Below, in pieces: positions 30,210-37,597 of a DNA stretch of 64,000 bases. The notes beneath the pieces are model-generated. The model searched no databases and was not told the DNA's origin. It saw only the letters and a list, made by a program, of their open reading frames with translations. Source of the stretch: Legionella sp. PATHC032 (GTDB taxonomy: Bacteria; Pseudomonadota; Gammaproteobacteria; Legionellales; Legionellaceae). Position 1 is the stretch's first letter, and every line of letters begins with the position of its first letter. Where the stretch lies: positions 2,165,001 through 2,229,000 of the forward strand of contig NZ_JAPHOV010000001.1 in NCBI RefSeq assembly GCF_026191185.1, given 5' to 3'. The position numbers were made by a program, and so were the translations under genes.

Positions 30210-31268
30210 TTATAATTGGAGGTTATGCTTATTAGGTCCATTTTGAGATTTGAGTAAAGTAAGTTCAGTTATTTTCTCATTCAAGCAATTGATATAAAGG
30301 TCAAGTCTGTAACTAATGTGACCTTGTTTTGATTTAATATGATTGCCAATAACACAAGCGGCCGAGCGATCAGTTAACGATCCAGAAAAATTAGATAGAT
30401 TCACTGAACTAATGATATTCTCATCGAGTTTAGTAAACCCCCATTGCCCATTATACAAACATCCGTAAACAAAATAATAATACAACTCATTTTGCAAACA
30501 ACTCTTGATTCTTATCAAAGTAGGTTTTTTTTGGGATAGTTCTTTTTTTATTCCATCCAGTTTTGAGCGTGCTTCAAATTCATTTTCTACAGGGGTATCA
30601 ATTGATTTCAAAGCAATATAACCAGGTGGACAAACATCGGGACTTTTTAGGCCAGTGTCGTCAAATAGAAATGCAAGGACAATATTCCAATCATAATCAT
30701 GATCATTAGGATTAAGCTTGCCTACTGAATCGAGATCAATTATATAGGCTCTAAAGGTACCATCTTGCTTTCTTTCTATCAAAAAATTATCATATTTAAC
30801 ATCGCAGTGCTTCAATCCAAGTTCAGTAAAACGCTTAAACTCAGAAAATACTGCATGTGTTAGTTGACACCAAGTCAACTGATCTTCTTCCCTGCTAATA
30901 AAAGAAAATAGAGTTTTACCAGGTAAATAAGGGAGAACCAATCGAATGCCGTTATCTGTAAATAAGTAGGCTTTGTTACCTGGATGAACCAAATTCCACA
31001 CGTCCAATTCATGCTGATAACGTCTTTTATTATATTCATTATTAAGTTTTTGATCTCTAAGATCTGACAAGGCACGGACTTTATCTGGTTTAGGTTGCTT
31101 AACAACATATTTTGGAGACGTGTTTTGATGACAAAAAAATCTGGTCCATGCAGTCCACCCATGTGATGGTACACCATTTGGTGTGAATTCATCACCCTCA
31201 TCTTCTTCAATATATGATTCGTCGTCATTCTCGTTTGTAGAAAAATAGTATTGTAATTTAGATTTCAT
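30210..31268 (-). CDS. Protein-kinase-like protein, candidate Dot/Icm effector
   Basis: A 352-residue soluble protein with eukaryotic-kinase-type motifs. A Lys at 57 (YVVKQPK) may be the VAIK lysine, a Glu near 79-87 the helix C partner, and VLPYLPGKTL (111-120) the hinge. The catalytic loop HCDVKYDN (154-161) fits HxDxKxxN, and IIDLDSVG (176-183) replaces DFG with DLD. The N-terminus is acidic (DDESYIEEDEGDE). No signal peptide is present and the C-terminus is polar, both common in type IV effectors of Legionella. Kinase fold is supported; activity and secretion are inferred. Base composition is like its neighbours. Confidence 0.7.
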   Translation of the reverse strand: MKSKLQYYFSTNENDDESYIEEDEGDEFTPNGVPSHGWTAWTRFFCHQNTSPKYVVKQPKPDKVRALSDLRDQKLNNEYNKRRYQHELDVWNLVHPGNKAYLFTDNGIRLVLPYLPGKTLFSFISREEDQLTWCQLTHAVFSEFKRFTELGLKHCDVKYDNFLIERKQDGTFRAYIIDLDSVGKLNPNDHDYDWNIVLAFLFDDTGLKSPDVCPPGYIALKSIDTPVENEFEARSKLDGIKKELSQKKPTLIRIKSCLQNELYYYFVYGCLYNGQWGFTKLDENIISSVNLSNFSGSLTDRSAACVIGNHIKSKQGHISYRLDLYINCLNEKITELTLLKSQNGPNKHNLQL

Positions 31269-31437
31269 GATAATTACCTTAAATTTATTATCAAAATAGC
31301 GAATAAACGAAAGAATATTAGTTAACCCATAGCCAAATTAAGCTTCTAATTAAAACACTATGCAGAATAAAAACACAATAGTCTATTTGATGATTTCATG
31401 CTAAAATTGATGCTATTTTTCAAAAGTAAATTTAGGC

Positions 31438-32466
31438 ATGCAAAACGAATACAGCCAATTTGAACAGCGTAAGCGCGATCACATAGAACTAGCCTTAATG
31501 CCAGCTAATCAAAGCAGCGAGTTAAATCCCTTTGATCATTTTTCTTTGGTACATGAAGCCTTACCTGATCTTGATTTTAAAGATATTTCCATACAAAGCA
31601 CCCGGTTTAAAAAACCGGTTGAAAAACCATTTATTATCAGTTCAATGACAGCCGGCCATTCCAATGCTATAGAAATTAACCATCGATTGATGGAAGCTTG
31701 CTCAATGACAAAATGGGCAATGGGCGTTGGTTCACAGCGAAGAGAATTAACCGACAAACAAGCTGCGTTTGAGTGGGAACCACTCCGTCGTGATTTCCCT
31801 GTGGTCAGCCTGTTCAGTAACCTGGGAATCGCTCAGTTGATTGACACCCCAATTTCTGCAATCCAGCGTTTAATTGATACTTTACACGCTGAAGCATTAA
31901 TTATTCATTGCAATCCATTACAGGAGTGTATTCAACCGGAAGGAACAACTAATTTTCAAGGGTGTTGGGCAGCATTGGAAGCATTAGTCAAAAAGATTAC
32001 CTCTCCAGTTATAATAAAAGAAACTGGTTGTGGCTTTTCAAAAAGTACACTGCTCCGGTTAAATAATATAGGTATTGCCGCTGTTGATGTCAGTGGTGTG
32101 GGAGGTACGCATTGGGGGCGAATTGAAGGACATCGGGCAAACAAAGATCCGATAAGGCACCGAACTGCAGATACTTTCCGAAATTGGGGAATTGATACCT
32201 TGCAAAGCATTCATAATGCCATAAGCCTCAATCCTTCCTTCGAAATTTGGGGTTCTGGCGGCGTAAGAAATGGTCTGGATGCCGCAAAACTGTTTGCGCT
32301 GGGTGCTACCACAGTCGGCTTCGCGAAACCCATGCTTGAAGCGGCTTTGGATTCAACCGGGCAAGTACTTACCCAAATGGATACAATTGAATATGAATTG
32401 AAAACTGCTATGTTTTGTACTGGCAGCCTGGTTCTTGATGATTTAAAGGAGAAGGCATGTCCATAG
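31438..32466 (+). CDS. fni: Type 2 isopentenyl-diphosphate isomerase (FMN-dependent)
   Basis: Interconverts IPP and DMAPP using reduced FMN. The 342-residue TIM-barrel protein starts with FEQRKRDHIELAL (substrate-binding RKxxH), then has FIISSMTAGH (FMN-binding Met/Thr/Gly), GVGSQRR and a Gly-rich phosphate-binding stretch VDVSGVGGTHWGRIE. A C-terminal IWGSGGVRNGLDAAK follows, then FALGATTVGFAKP. It is first in the operon fni, HMG-CoA reductase, phosphomevalonate kinase, with a short overlap (10 nt) to the next gene. Confidence 0.93.
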   Translation: MQNEYSQFEQRKRDHIELALMPANQSSELNPFDHFSLVHEALPDLDFKDISIQSTRFKKPVEKPFIISSMTAGHSNAIEINHRLMEACSMTKWAMGVGSQRRELTDKQAAFEWEPLRRDFPVVSLFSNLGIAQLIDTPISAIQRLIDTLHAEALIIHCNPLQECIQPEGTTNFQGCWAALEALVKKITSPVIIKETGCGFSKSTLLRLNNIGIAAVDVSGVGGTHWGRIEGHRANKDPIRHRTADTFRNWGIDTLQSIHNAISLNPSFEIWGSGGVRNGLDAAKLFALGATTVGFAKPMLEAALDSTGQVLTQMDTIEYELKTAMFCTGSLVLDDLKEKACP

Positions 32467-33755
32467 CTGCTAATGCTGGTGAATTATTTCGAGGATTCTC
32501 AAAATTATCACGTGAAGAGCGCTTTCAAAGATTATGTGCTTTAGGGGCCTTGACTCATGAAGACATAATATTTCTTAAACAAGGTGGTATTAAAGATTTA
32601 AATCTGGCCGACAAGTTGATTGAAAATGTGATTGGATATTTTCAGCTTCCATTGGGTGTGGCTACTAATTTTAATATTGATGGACGTGATTATGTAATAC
32701 CCTTGGCAGTTGAGGAAACCTCTATTATTGCCGCTCTCTCCAAATCAGCAAAATGGATTAGGCAACATGGTGAAATCAATACATGGATTCATGGAGAAAG
32801 TATTCTTGGACAAATTCAACTGGCAAAGGTAAAGGATTTTCAAAGATTCTCTGATCTCTTTAATAAAAATCGTCAATATTTTATAGAAATAGCGAATAAA
32901 GACGTTGCCGCCAATATGGTCAAACGAGGCGGCGGTGTTACCGATTTGCTAGTACGTCATTTAAAGAGAGAAGATGGGCAAGATATGGCAGTAATTCATT
33001 TGGCGATGAACAGCTGCGACGCTATGGGTGCCAATATCATCAATCAAGTACTTGAATATTTAAAACAACCCATAGAGCAAATAACTGGTGAAGAAGTCAC
33101 CATGTGTATTTTATCCAACTTAAACGATCAAAAATTAACGACCGCTCAAGTCATTATTCGTAATATTGACCCAATCCTCGGCCAAAAATTGCAAGAGGCC
33201 TCACTCTTTGCAGAAATAGACCCCTATCGTGCTGCTACCCATAATAAAGGGGTTATGAATGGAATTGATCCGGTTTTAATTGCTACAGGTAATGATTGGC
33301 GGGCTGTGGAAGCTGGGATACACGCCTATGCGGCACGTTCTGGACAATACAAAGCGATCACTCGTTGGCGGTATCAAAATGAAATACTCACAGGAGAATT
33401 AACTGCTCCTATCATAGTAGGTACTGTTGGAGGCGTAACCTCTTTACACCCCACGGCTAAAATGTGTTTACGCATGATGGATATCACTTCTGCCAATCAA
33501 CTCTCACAAGTTATTGCAGCAGTTGGGCTAGTGCAAAATCTTGGCGCACTCAAAGCTTTATGCACTGATGGAATCATTCAAGGGCATATGAAATTGCATA
33601 TTGATAATTTGCTATTAGTTGCAGGGGCCAATGAAAATGAAATGCCCGTGCTAAAAGAAAAATTGCAAGAATGGCTTAACTTAAACAAACGAGTCAGCTT
33701 GAATAACGCTTATGACTTATTAGCTGAAATCCGACAAGCCCCTGTTGCAGTATGA
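32457..33755 (+). CDS. Class II hydroxymethylglutaryl-CoA reductase
   Basis: Makes mevalonate from HMG-CoA. The 432-residue protein belongs to the bacterial class II. It lacks the membrane anchor of the eukaryotic enzyme and shows LPLGVATNFNIDGRDYVIP, EETSIIAALSKSAKW, MNSCDAMGANIIN, GIDPVLIATGNDWRAVEAG, VGTVGGVTSLHP and GHMKLHIDNL (catalytic His near the C-terminus). An AAGGAG site precedes the ATG. It overlaps fni at the start and the GHMP kinase at the end. HMG-CoA synthase is not in this window. Confidence 0.93.
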   Translation: MSIAANAGELFRGFSKLSREERFQRLCALGALTHEDIIFLKQGGIKDLNLADKLIENVIGYFQLPLGVATNFNIDGRDYVIPLAVEETSIIAALSKSAKWIRQHGEINTWIHGESILGQIQLAKVKDFQRFSDLFNKNRQYFIEIANKDVAANMVKRGGGVTDLLVRHLKREDGQDMAVIHLAMNSCDAMGANIINQVLEYLKQPIEQITGEEVTMCILSNLNDQKLTTAQVIIRNIDPILGQKLQEASLFAEIDPYRAATHNKGVMNGIDPVLIATGNDWRAVEAGIHAYAARSGQYKAITRWRYQNEILTGELTAPIIVGTVGGVTSLHPTAKMCLRMMDITSANQLSQVIAAVGLVQNLGALKALCTDGIIQGHMKLHIDNLLLVAGANENEMPVLKEKLQEWLNLNKRVSLNNAYDLLAEIRQAPVAV

Positions 33756-34630
33756 AATGGCAAATTCCCGCTAAAACATTTTTATTAGGAGAATACGCTG
33801 CCATTGCGGGAGAACCGGCTATCCTCTTAACGACGAGTCCTTATTTTACTCTTACATTAACCGACAATGCAAAATTAGAAGGAATTCATTCAGAGTCACC
33901 TGCTGGATTATGGTGGCAAAAAAATTGGTATCCTCCCTTTGGCCTATCCTGGCAAGATCCTTATCAAGGCCAAGGTGGCCTGGGAGCATCCAGTGCTCAA
34001 TTTTTAGCCTGTTATTTGGCAACTTGTTTACTGCAAAAGATTCCCCCTCAACTAAACCATATGCTTGAGGCCTATTATCAATCGTCCTGGTCAGGTTTTG
34101 GATTAAGGCCAAGTGGTTATGATGTGATTGCTCAGTCACAGCAAGGTTGTGTTTACATTAATAAACAAAAAAATCAGGTTGATTCTTTCCCATGGCCATT
34201 TAAAGATTTATCGTTCTTGATCATTCACACAGGCAACAAACTGGCAACACATCATCATCTTAAAGAAGCCACCCTACCTTCTCAAATAGATTACCTGGCT
34301 TCCTTGGTTGTCAAAGCAAAAGAGGCTTTTGATTTAGCTCATAGCCATCATTTAATCCAATGTATTAACTTATATGCTCAAAAACTGTCAGAATTAAATC
34401 TGGTGAATCAACATAGTCTAGCTCTTATCCAGTCTATAAAATCTTATCCAGAAGTCTTGGCAATAAAGGGCTGTGGCGCTTTGGGAGCTGATACATTATT
34501 AATTCTTGCCGATAAAAGAGACTTACAATCCCTCAAAGATAAAGTTCAAGATCAAAACTGGTCAATTTTAGCTACAGAAAATAATCTAACTACCAGGAAC
34601 AATAATATCTTGCTTGAAAAAAGCATATAA
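33752..34630 (+). CDS. GHMP kinase, probably phosphomevalonate kinase
   Basis: A 292-residue kinase of the GHMP fold, with PAKTFLLGEYAAIAGEPAIL at the N-terminus (pattern of mevalonate-type kinases), the ATP loop QGGLGASSAQFLACY near residue 75, and a C-terminal IKGCGALGADTLLIL. With mevalonate kinase at 21247 and decarboxylase at 22115, the remaining step is the phosphorylation of phosphomevalonate, so this is the likely job; it is an inference by elimination and position. It overlaps HMG-CoA reductase by 4 nt (ATGA). Confidence 0.72.
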   Translation: MKWQIPAKTFLLGEYAAIAGEPAILLTTSPYFTLTLTDNAKLEGIHSESPAGLWWQKNWYPPFGLSWQDPYQGQGGLGASSAQFLACYLATCLLQKIPPQLNHMLEAYYQSSWSGFGLRPSGYDVIAQSQQGCVYINKQKNQVDSFPWPFKDLSFLIIHTGNKLATHHHLKEATLPSQIDYLASLVVKAKEAFDLAHSHHLIQCINLYAQKLSELNLVNQHSLALIQSIKSYPEVLAIKGCGALGADTLLILADKRDLQSLKDKVQDQNWSILATENNLTTRNNNILLEKSI

Positions 34631-34674
34631 ATAACACATCTTGTTTGTTAAACAAAAATAATCTCTAAAAAGAC

Positions 34675-34702
34675 TTGAAATTCTGCTCTAATCCGGTATG
34701 AT
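34675..34702 (+). promoter_or_regulatory. Sigma-70 promoter of the tRNA genes
   Basis: TTGAAA (34675-34680) and TATGAT (34697-34702) are separated by 16 nt and lie 13 nt before the first tRNA-Lys. Both boxes are one base from consensus, as expected for a strong tRNA promoter. Confidence 0.7.
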
Positions 34703-34715
34703 TTCAGCCTCTTCA

Positions 34716-34791
34716 GGGCCGTTAGCTCAGGTGGTAGAGCAGGAGGCTTTTAACCTCTGTGTCATAGGTTCGAATCCTATACGGCCCACCA
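34716..34791 (+). tRNA. tRNA-Lys (anticodon TTT)
   Basis: A 76-nt cloverleaf: GGGCCGT acceptor strand paired with ACGGCCC, anticodon loop CTTTTAA with anticodon TTT, T loop GGTTCGAATCC and an encoded CCA end. It is the first of two near-identical copies. Confidence 0.97.
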
Positions 34792-34846
34792 GTTTTTAAT
34801 AAACTTATACCATCAACTATTGTATTTTGCTGGTTATACCCTGAAA

Positions 34847-34922
34847 GGGCCGTTAGCTCAGGTGGTAGAGCAGGAGGCTTTTAACCTCTGTGTCATAGGT
34901 TCGAATCCTATACGGCCCACCA
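34847..34922 (+). tRNA. tRNA-Lys (anticodon TTT), second copy
   Basis: Identical over all 76 nt to the copy at 34716-34791, with encoded CCA. The 55-nt spacer between the two copies is unrelated to the sequence flanking the pair, so this is a tandem duplication of the gene itself. Confidence 0.97.
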
Positions 34923-34983
34923 TTCTGGTCTCCCTCCTGTATCAGACAGACCAGAAATATAAAATGATCATCCACACCCCATT

Positions 34984-35060
34984 GCGCTCGTAGCTCAGCT
35001 GGATAGAGTACTTGGCTTCGAACCAAGGTGTCGGGGGTTCGAGTCCCTCCGAGCGCGCCA
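34984..35060 (+). tRNA. tRNA-Arg (anticodon TCG), probable attachment site
   Basis: A 77-nt cloverleaf with acceptor strand GCGCTCG, anticodon loop CTTCGAA (anticodon TCG), T arm GGGGGTTCGAGTCCCTC and encoded CCA. An integrase gene ends 65 bp beyond its 3' end, so this tRNA's 3' half is the probable integration target. No second copy of that half was found elsewhere in the window. Confidence 0.95.
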
Positions 35061-35125
35061 TTTAAAATCAAGCACTTAGCTCTAGTTTGTGTCCAAAAAA
35101 CCAAGTTACTGTGACCAAAACGTGT

Positions 35126-36100
35126 CTAAACACGTTCAGCCGCAGCTCTGAGATGTGCACTTGAAAGGTGTGCATACCGCAACACCATTTCATAATTAGA
35201 CCACCCACCGAGTTGTTGTAGCTCATGTAAAGGTGTACCATTTTGCACATGCCAACTTGCCCAAGTATGGCGTAAATCATGCCAACGAAAATCATTAATA
35301 CCTGCACGTATTAATGCCTTTTGCCAAGCGTGGTTATTACAACGAGTTACCGGATTTCCATTGTATGTAAATACATACGTTGAATTCCTTCCCTGCTGTG
35401 CTTTTAAAATTGAGATTGCTTGTTTGTTTAACGGTACTGGTATGGGGCGCTTGGATTTAGATTCATCAGCATGTATGAGCGCATGCTTTTTATCTAAATT
35501 TATTTCGCTCCATTTCAATTGCGTTACATTAGACTCTCTAAGACCTGTTGCTAATGTGAAAGAAGCCATTGCCTCTAAATGAGGAGGTAATTCTTTCAAA
35601 AGCAAATTAGCTTCTTCCTTCGTTAACCAACGGATGCGTTTATTCTCAATTTTTCGCATCCTAATAATAGGAGTCTTATCAAGCCAACCCCACTCTTTAT
35701 GAGCGCGATTTAAAATTGCACGAACCAATTCCAAAACCCTATTAACAGTGGTTAAGGAAACATGCTCTGCTTCCTTCTTCTTAGCAATAAACTCAATTAA
35801 ATCTCTGTCAATATCAGAAAGTTTTTTTGCTCTTAAAAAGGAATCTAACCATGCCAGATGGTATTTATCTGTTTCCAGACTACGCTTATGAGACGATTCA
35901 TCAATCCACCTCAATACCGCATCCATCCAGGTTCTATTCGGCAATGACTTAATTTTATCGGTTTGCCACAATTCATGCTTCAGTTGATCATGTAACCGCA
36001 GCGCATCTTCTCTTATTTCAGTCCCAGTACTTTTGCGTACTCTTTTTCCTTGGTGCCTGATATCAAGCCACCAAACTCCATCTCTTTTGTAGAGTGCCAT
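35126..36100 (-). CDS. Tyrosine recombinase (phage/island integrase)
   Basis: A 324-residue integrase. An N-terminal arm-binding part (about 1-60) precedes a SAM-like core-binding domain (60-150) and the catalytic domain, where the active residues are Arg188 (TGLRESN), His274 and Arg277 (HDLRHTW), Trp300 (GGWSNYE) and Tyr309 (RYAHL). All key positions are present, so the enzyme may be active. It reads toward tRNA-Arg and is overlapped at its start by the excisionase-like gene. Confidence 0.93.
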   Translation of the reverse strand: MALYKRDGVWWLDIRHQGKRVRKSTGTEIREDALRLHDQLKHELWQTDKIKSLPNRTWMDAVLRWIDESSHKRSLETDKYHLAWLDSFLRAKKLSDIDRDLIEFIAKKKEAEHVSLTTVNRVLELVRAILNRAHKEWGWLDKTPIIRMRKIENKRIRWLTKEEANLLLKELPPHLEAMASFTLATGLRESNVTQLKWSEINLDKKHALIHADESKSKRPIPVPLNKQAISILKAQQGRNSTYVFTYNGNPVTRCNNHAWQKALIRAGINDFRWHDLRHTWASWHVQNGTPLHELQQLGGWSNYEMVLRYAHLSSAHLRAAAERV

Positions 36101-36306
36101 TCTTTATTACTCCTAACATAAGCACCCTGCGAAGCGTCGCAAGTAGAGTACTTGTTTCTAATATGCATCACAAGATCTTGTTCTATAAATATCCATCTTC
36201 GGCCAATTTTGACGCCTGGTAGCTGGCCATTCGCAGCCATGCGCCTAAGGCTTTCTTTATGTACACCTAAAAATTGTGAGGCCTGCAAAATATTCATTGT
36301 TTTCAT
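36013..36306 (-). CDS. Excisionase-like helix-turn-helix protein
   Basis: A 97-residue protein beginning with a winged-helix/MerR-type DNA-binding motif (ILQASQFLGVHKESLRRMAA, then VKIGRRWIFIEQDL), which matches the Xis/AlpA-type DNA-binding domain used to control excision. The rest (about 52-97) is unstructured and its last 30 codons overlap the integrase start in another frame. Start choices are ATG at 36306 or 36297. An 88-nt overlap suggests coupled expression with the integrase. Confidence 0.78.
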   Translation of the reverse strand: MKTMNILQASQFLGVHKESLRRMAANGQLPGVKIGRRWIFIEQDLVMHIRNKYSTCDASQGAYVRSNKEWHSTKEMEFGGLISGTKEKEYAKVLGLK

Positions 36307-36518
36307 AAGGCAATCCTTACGCTTGATAAAAGTAATTAATGGATAGCTTTTGAGTAAAATCAGATGTCTGATGTTGGCACTTTAATTTAGATCGATTTCT
36401 AAAATTATGTGATAGAAATTTAACGCACTGGGTTTGTGAATATAGCCTAACCTTTATAATAAATAACTTCTGCTCAATAAAATATTTGATCATCTCAACT
36501 CCTGTAATACTTACATCA

Positions 36519-36539
36519 AAATACTCGTTTCGAGTATTT
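36519..36539. promoter_or_regulatory. Perfect palindrome between xis and the peptide operon
   Basis: Arms AAATACTCG and CGAGTATTT flank a TTT spacer. It sits in the 336-bp gap between the divergent xis/int pair and the peptide operon. Flanking direct repeats TTACATCAAAAT (36511) and TTACATCATAAT (36541) lie on either side. It looks like an operator for a dimeric repressor controlling one or both transcription units. Confidence 0.55.
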
Positions 36540-36642
36540 ATTACATCATAATGAGCATATCAGTGCAAATACTTTTTTTGGCTATACCTATAAGAATTTT
36601 ATTTGTACAATGGCTATCAAAGTTTAATAAAAGGTACATCAA

Positions 36643-36828
36643 ATGAGTTTAATGGAAGAACTTGAAGCCGCTGTAGGAAATGAGTATTTGATAAGCCACA
36701 AAAATTTATTGTTAAACACTAATCAAAATACACAGAGGCAGGCTCACTCTAATAAAATAGTCTCGATACAAAGACAGTATCAGCCTGATAGCAATAAGAT
36801 AGTTAATATAAAGCGAGTTAATGCATAA
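36643..36828 (+). CDS. Candidate borosin-type RiPP precursor peptide
   Basis: A 61-residue peptide with AAAGG ribosome-binding site eight bases before the ATG. The N-terminal part (1-29) is acidic then amphipathic (MSLMEELEAAVGNEYL). The C-terminal part holds a repeat: SNKIVSIQR (36-44) and SNKIVNIKR (50-58), separated by QYQPD. Its stop overlaps the start of the methyltransferase gene by 8 nt, so the two are coupled. RiPP precursors commonly have a leader or binding part and repeated core segments; the hydrophobic KIV-I positions would suit backbone N-methylation. Function is inferred from the partner enzyme; no similarity to a known precursor was found by eye. Confidence 0.72.
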   Translation: MSLMEELEAAVGNEYLISHKNLLLNTNQNTQRQAHSNKIVSIQRQYQPDSNKIVNIKRVNA

Positions 36829-37597
36829 ACTTATAGTAGTAGGGTCGGGAATAAAGTCGATTTCTCATCTGACCGAAGAAACTAAACGGGTTATTCAAAG
36901 TGCCGATAAGGTACTCTACCTCATTAATGAAGATAACCTAAAACAATGGATTCAACGAGAAACGAAAAATTCTGAATCGTTGGATTCTATCTACTTTAGT
37001 AGCGAAAAACGAATTGAAGCGTATCAGGCACTAACAACTCATATCATTGAAGAATATAAAAAGGTTTCCATTTTATGCGTTGTATTTTACGGCCACCCTA
37101 CCGTTTTTGCAGACTCTGCACTTAATGCCGTTAGACAAATTAAACAGGATAATGGCGAAGCAATTATTTTACCTGCAGTATCCTCCCAAGACTGCTTGTT
37201 TAGTGATCTAGAAATTGATCCAGGCGATCAGGGATGTTTTTCAATTGAAGCCACAGAGCTGGTATTATTTGAACGGTGCATTGATATTCACGCGCATTTA
37301 ATACTTTGTCAGGTAGCAAATTTTGGTAGAACTGATGGAAAAAAAACTAGCAGTCTATCAATTTTAAAAGATTATCTAAGTGGCTACTATCCAGCAGATT
37401 ACTCCATTTGTCTTTATGAGGCGCCCTCCCTTCCTACTTACCCTCCCCGAATAGAATGGATACAACTTCGTAATCTCGAGCTATCAGCTATTTCTTCAAT
37501 AACAACAGTATATATTCCGCCGATCGAAAAAAAGGCAATTAGCAAAAAGTACCTGAAATTACTCGATTTGAAAATTGATGATTTAGCCTTGAGTTGA
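36821..37597 (+). CDS. Borosin-type peptide backbone alpha-N-methyltransferase (split form)
   Basis: A 258-residue protein of the tetrapyrrole-methylase fold, starting with the SAM-binding LIVVGSGIKSISHLT. It matches fungal OphMA, recalled from memory: R64 and Y68 in KRIEAY have the spacing of catalytic Arg72/Tyr76, VVFYGHPTVF matches OphMA's FYGHPGVF, and LPAVSSQDCLFSDLEIDP matches LPGVSAEDCLFADLCIDP. IHAHLILCQV and a C-terminal TTVYIPP also match. Fungal enzymes carry their core peptide at the C-terminus; here the protein stops after the catalytic domain, so the substrate must be separate, presumably the upstream 61-residue peptide. This argues against a role in cobalamin or heme synthesis. 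It overlaps the convergent GNAT gene by 15 nt. Confidence 0.88.
   Translation: MHKLIVVGSGIKSISHLTEETKRVIQSADKVLYLINEDNLKQWIQRETKNSESLDSIYFSSEKRIEAYQALTTHIIEEYKKVSILCVVFYGHPTVFADSALNAVRQIKQDNGEAIILPAVSSQDCLFSDLEIDPGDQGCFSIEATELVLFERCIDIHAHLILCQVANFGRTDGKKTSSLSILKDYLSGYYPADYSICLYEAPSLPTYPPRIEWIQLRNLELSAISSITTVYIPPIEKKAISKKYLKLLDLKIDDLALS

Noticed and set aside
34716..34922. CRISPR-like repeat
   Set aside because: The two 76-nt repeats are complete tRNA-Lys genes; there are only two and the spacer does not recur.
34853..35104. A reading frame of 83 codons on the minus strand
   Set aside because: It lies over the tRNA-Lys and tRNA-Arg genes and is explained by them.
36821..37597. The methyltransferase read as a cobalamin or siroheme pathway enzyme
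   Set aside because: The SAM-binding start fits the tetrapyrrole methylase fold, but no cobalamin or siroheme genes surround it and the catalytic Arg/Tyr pair and YIPP ending follow OphMA.
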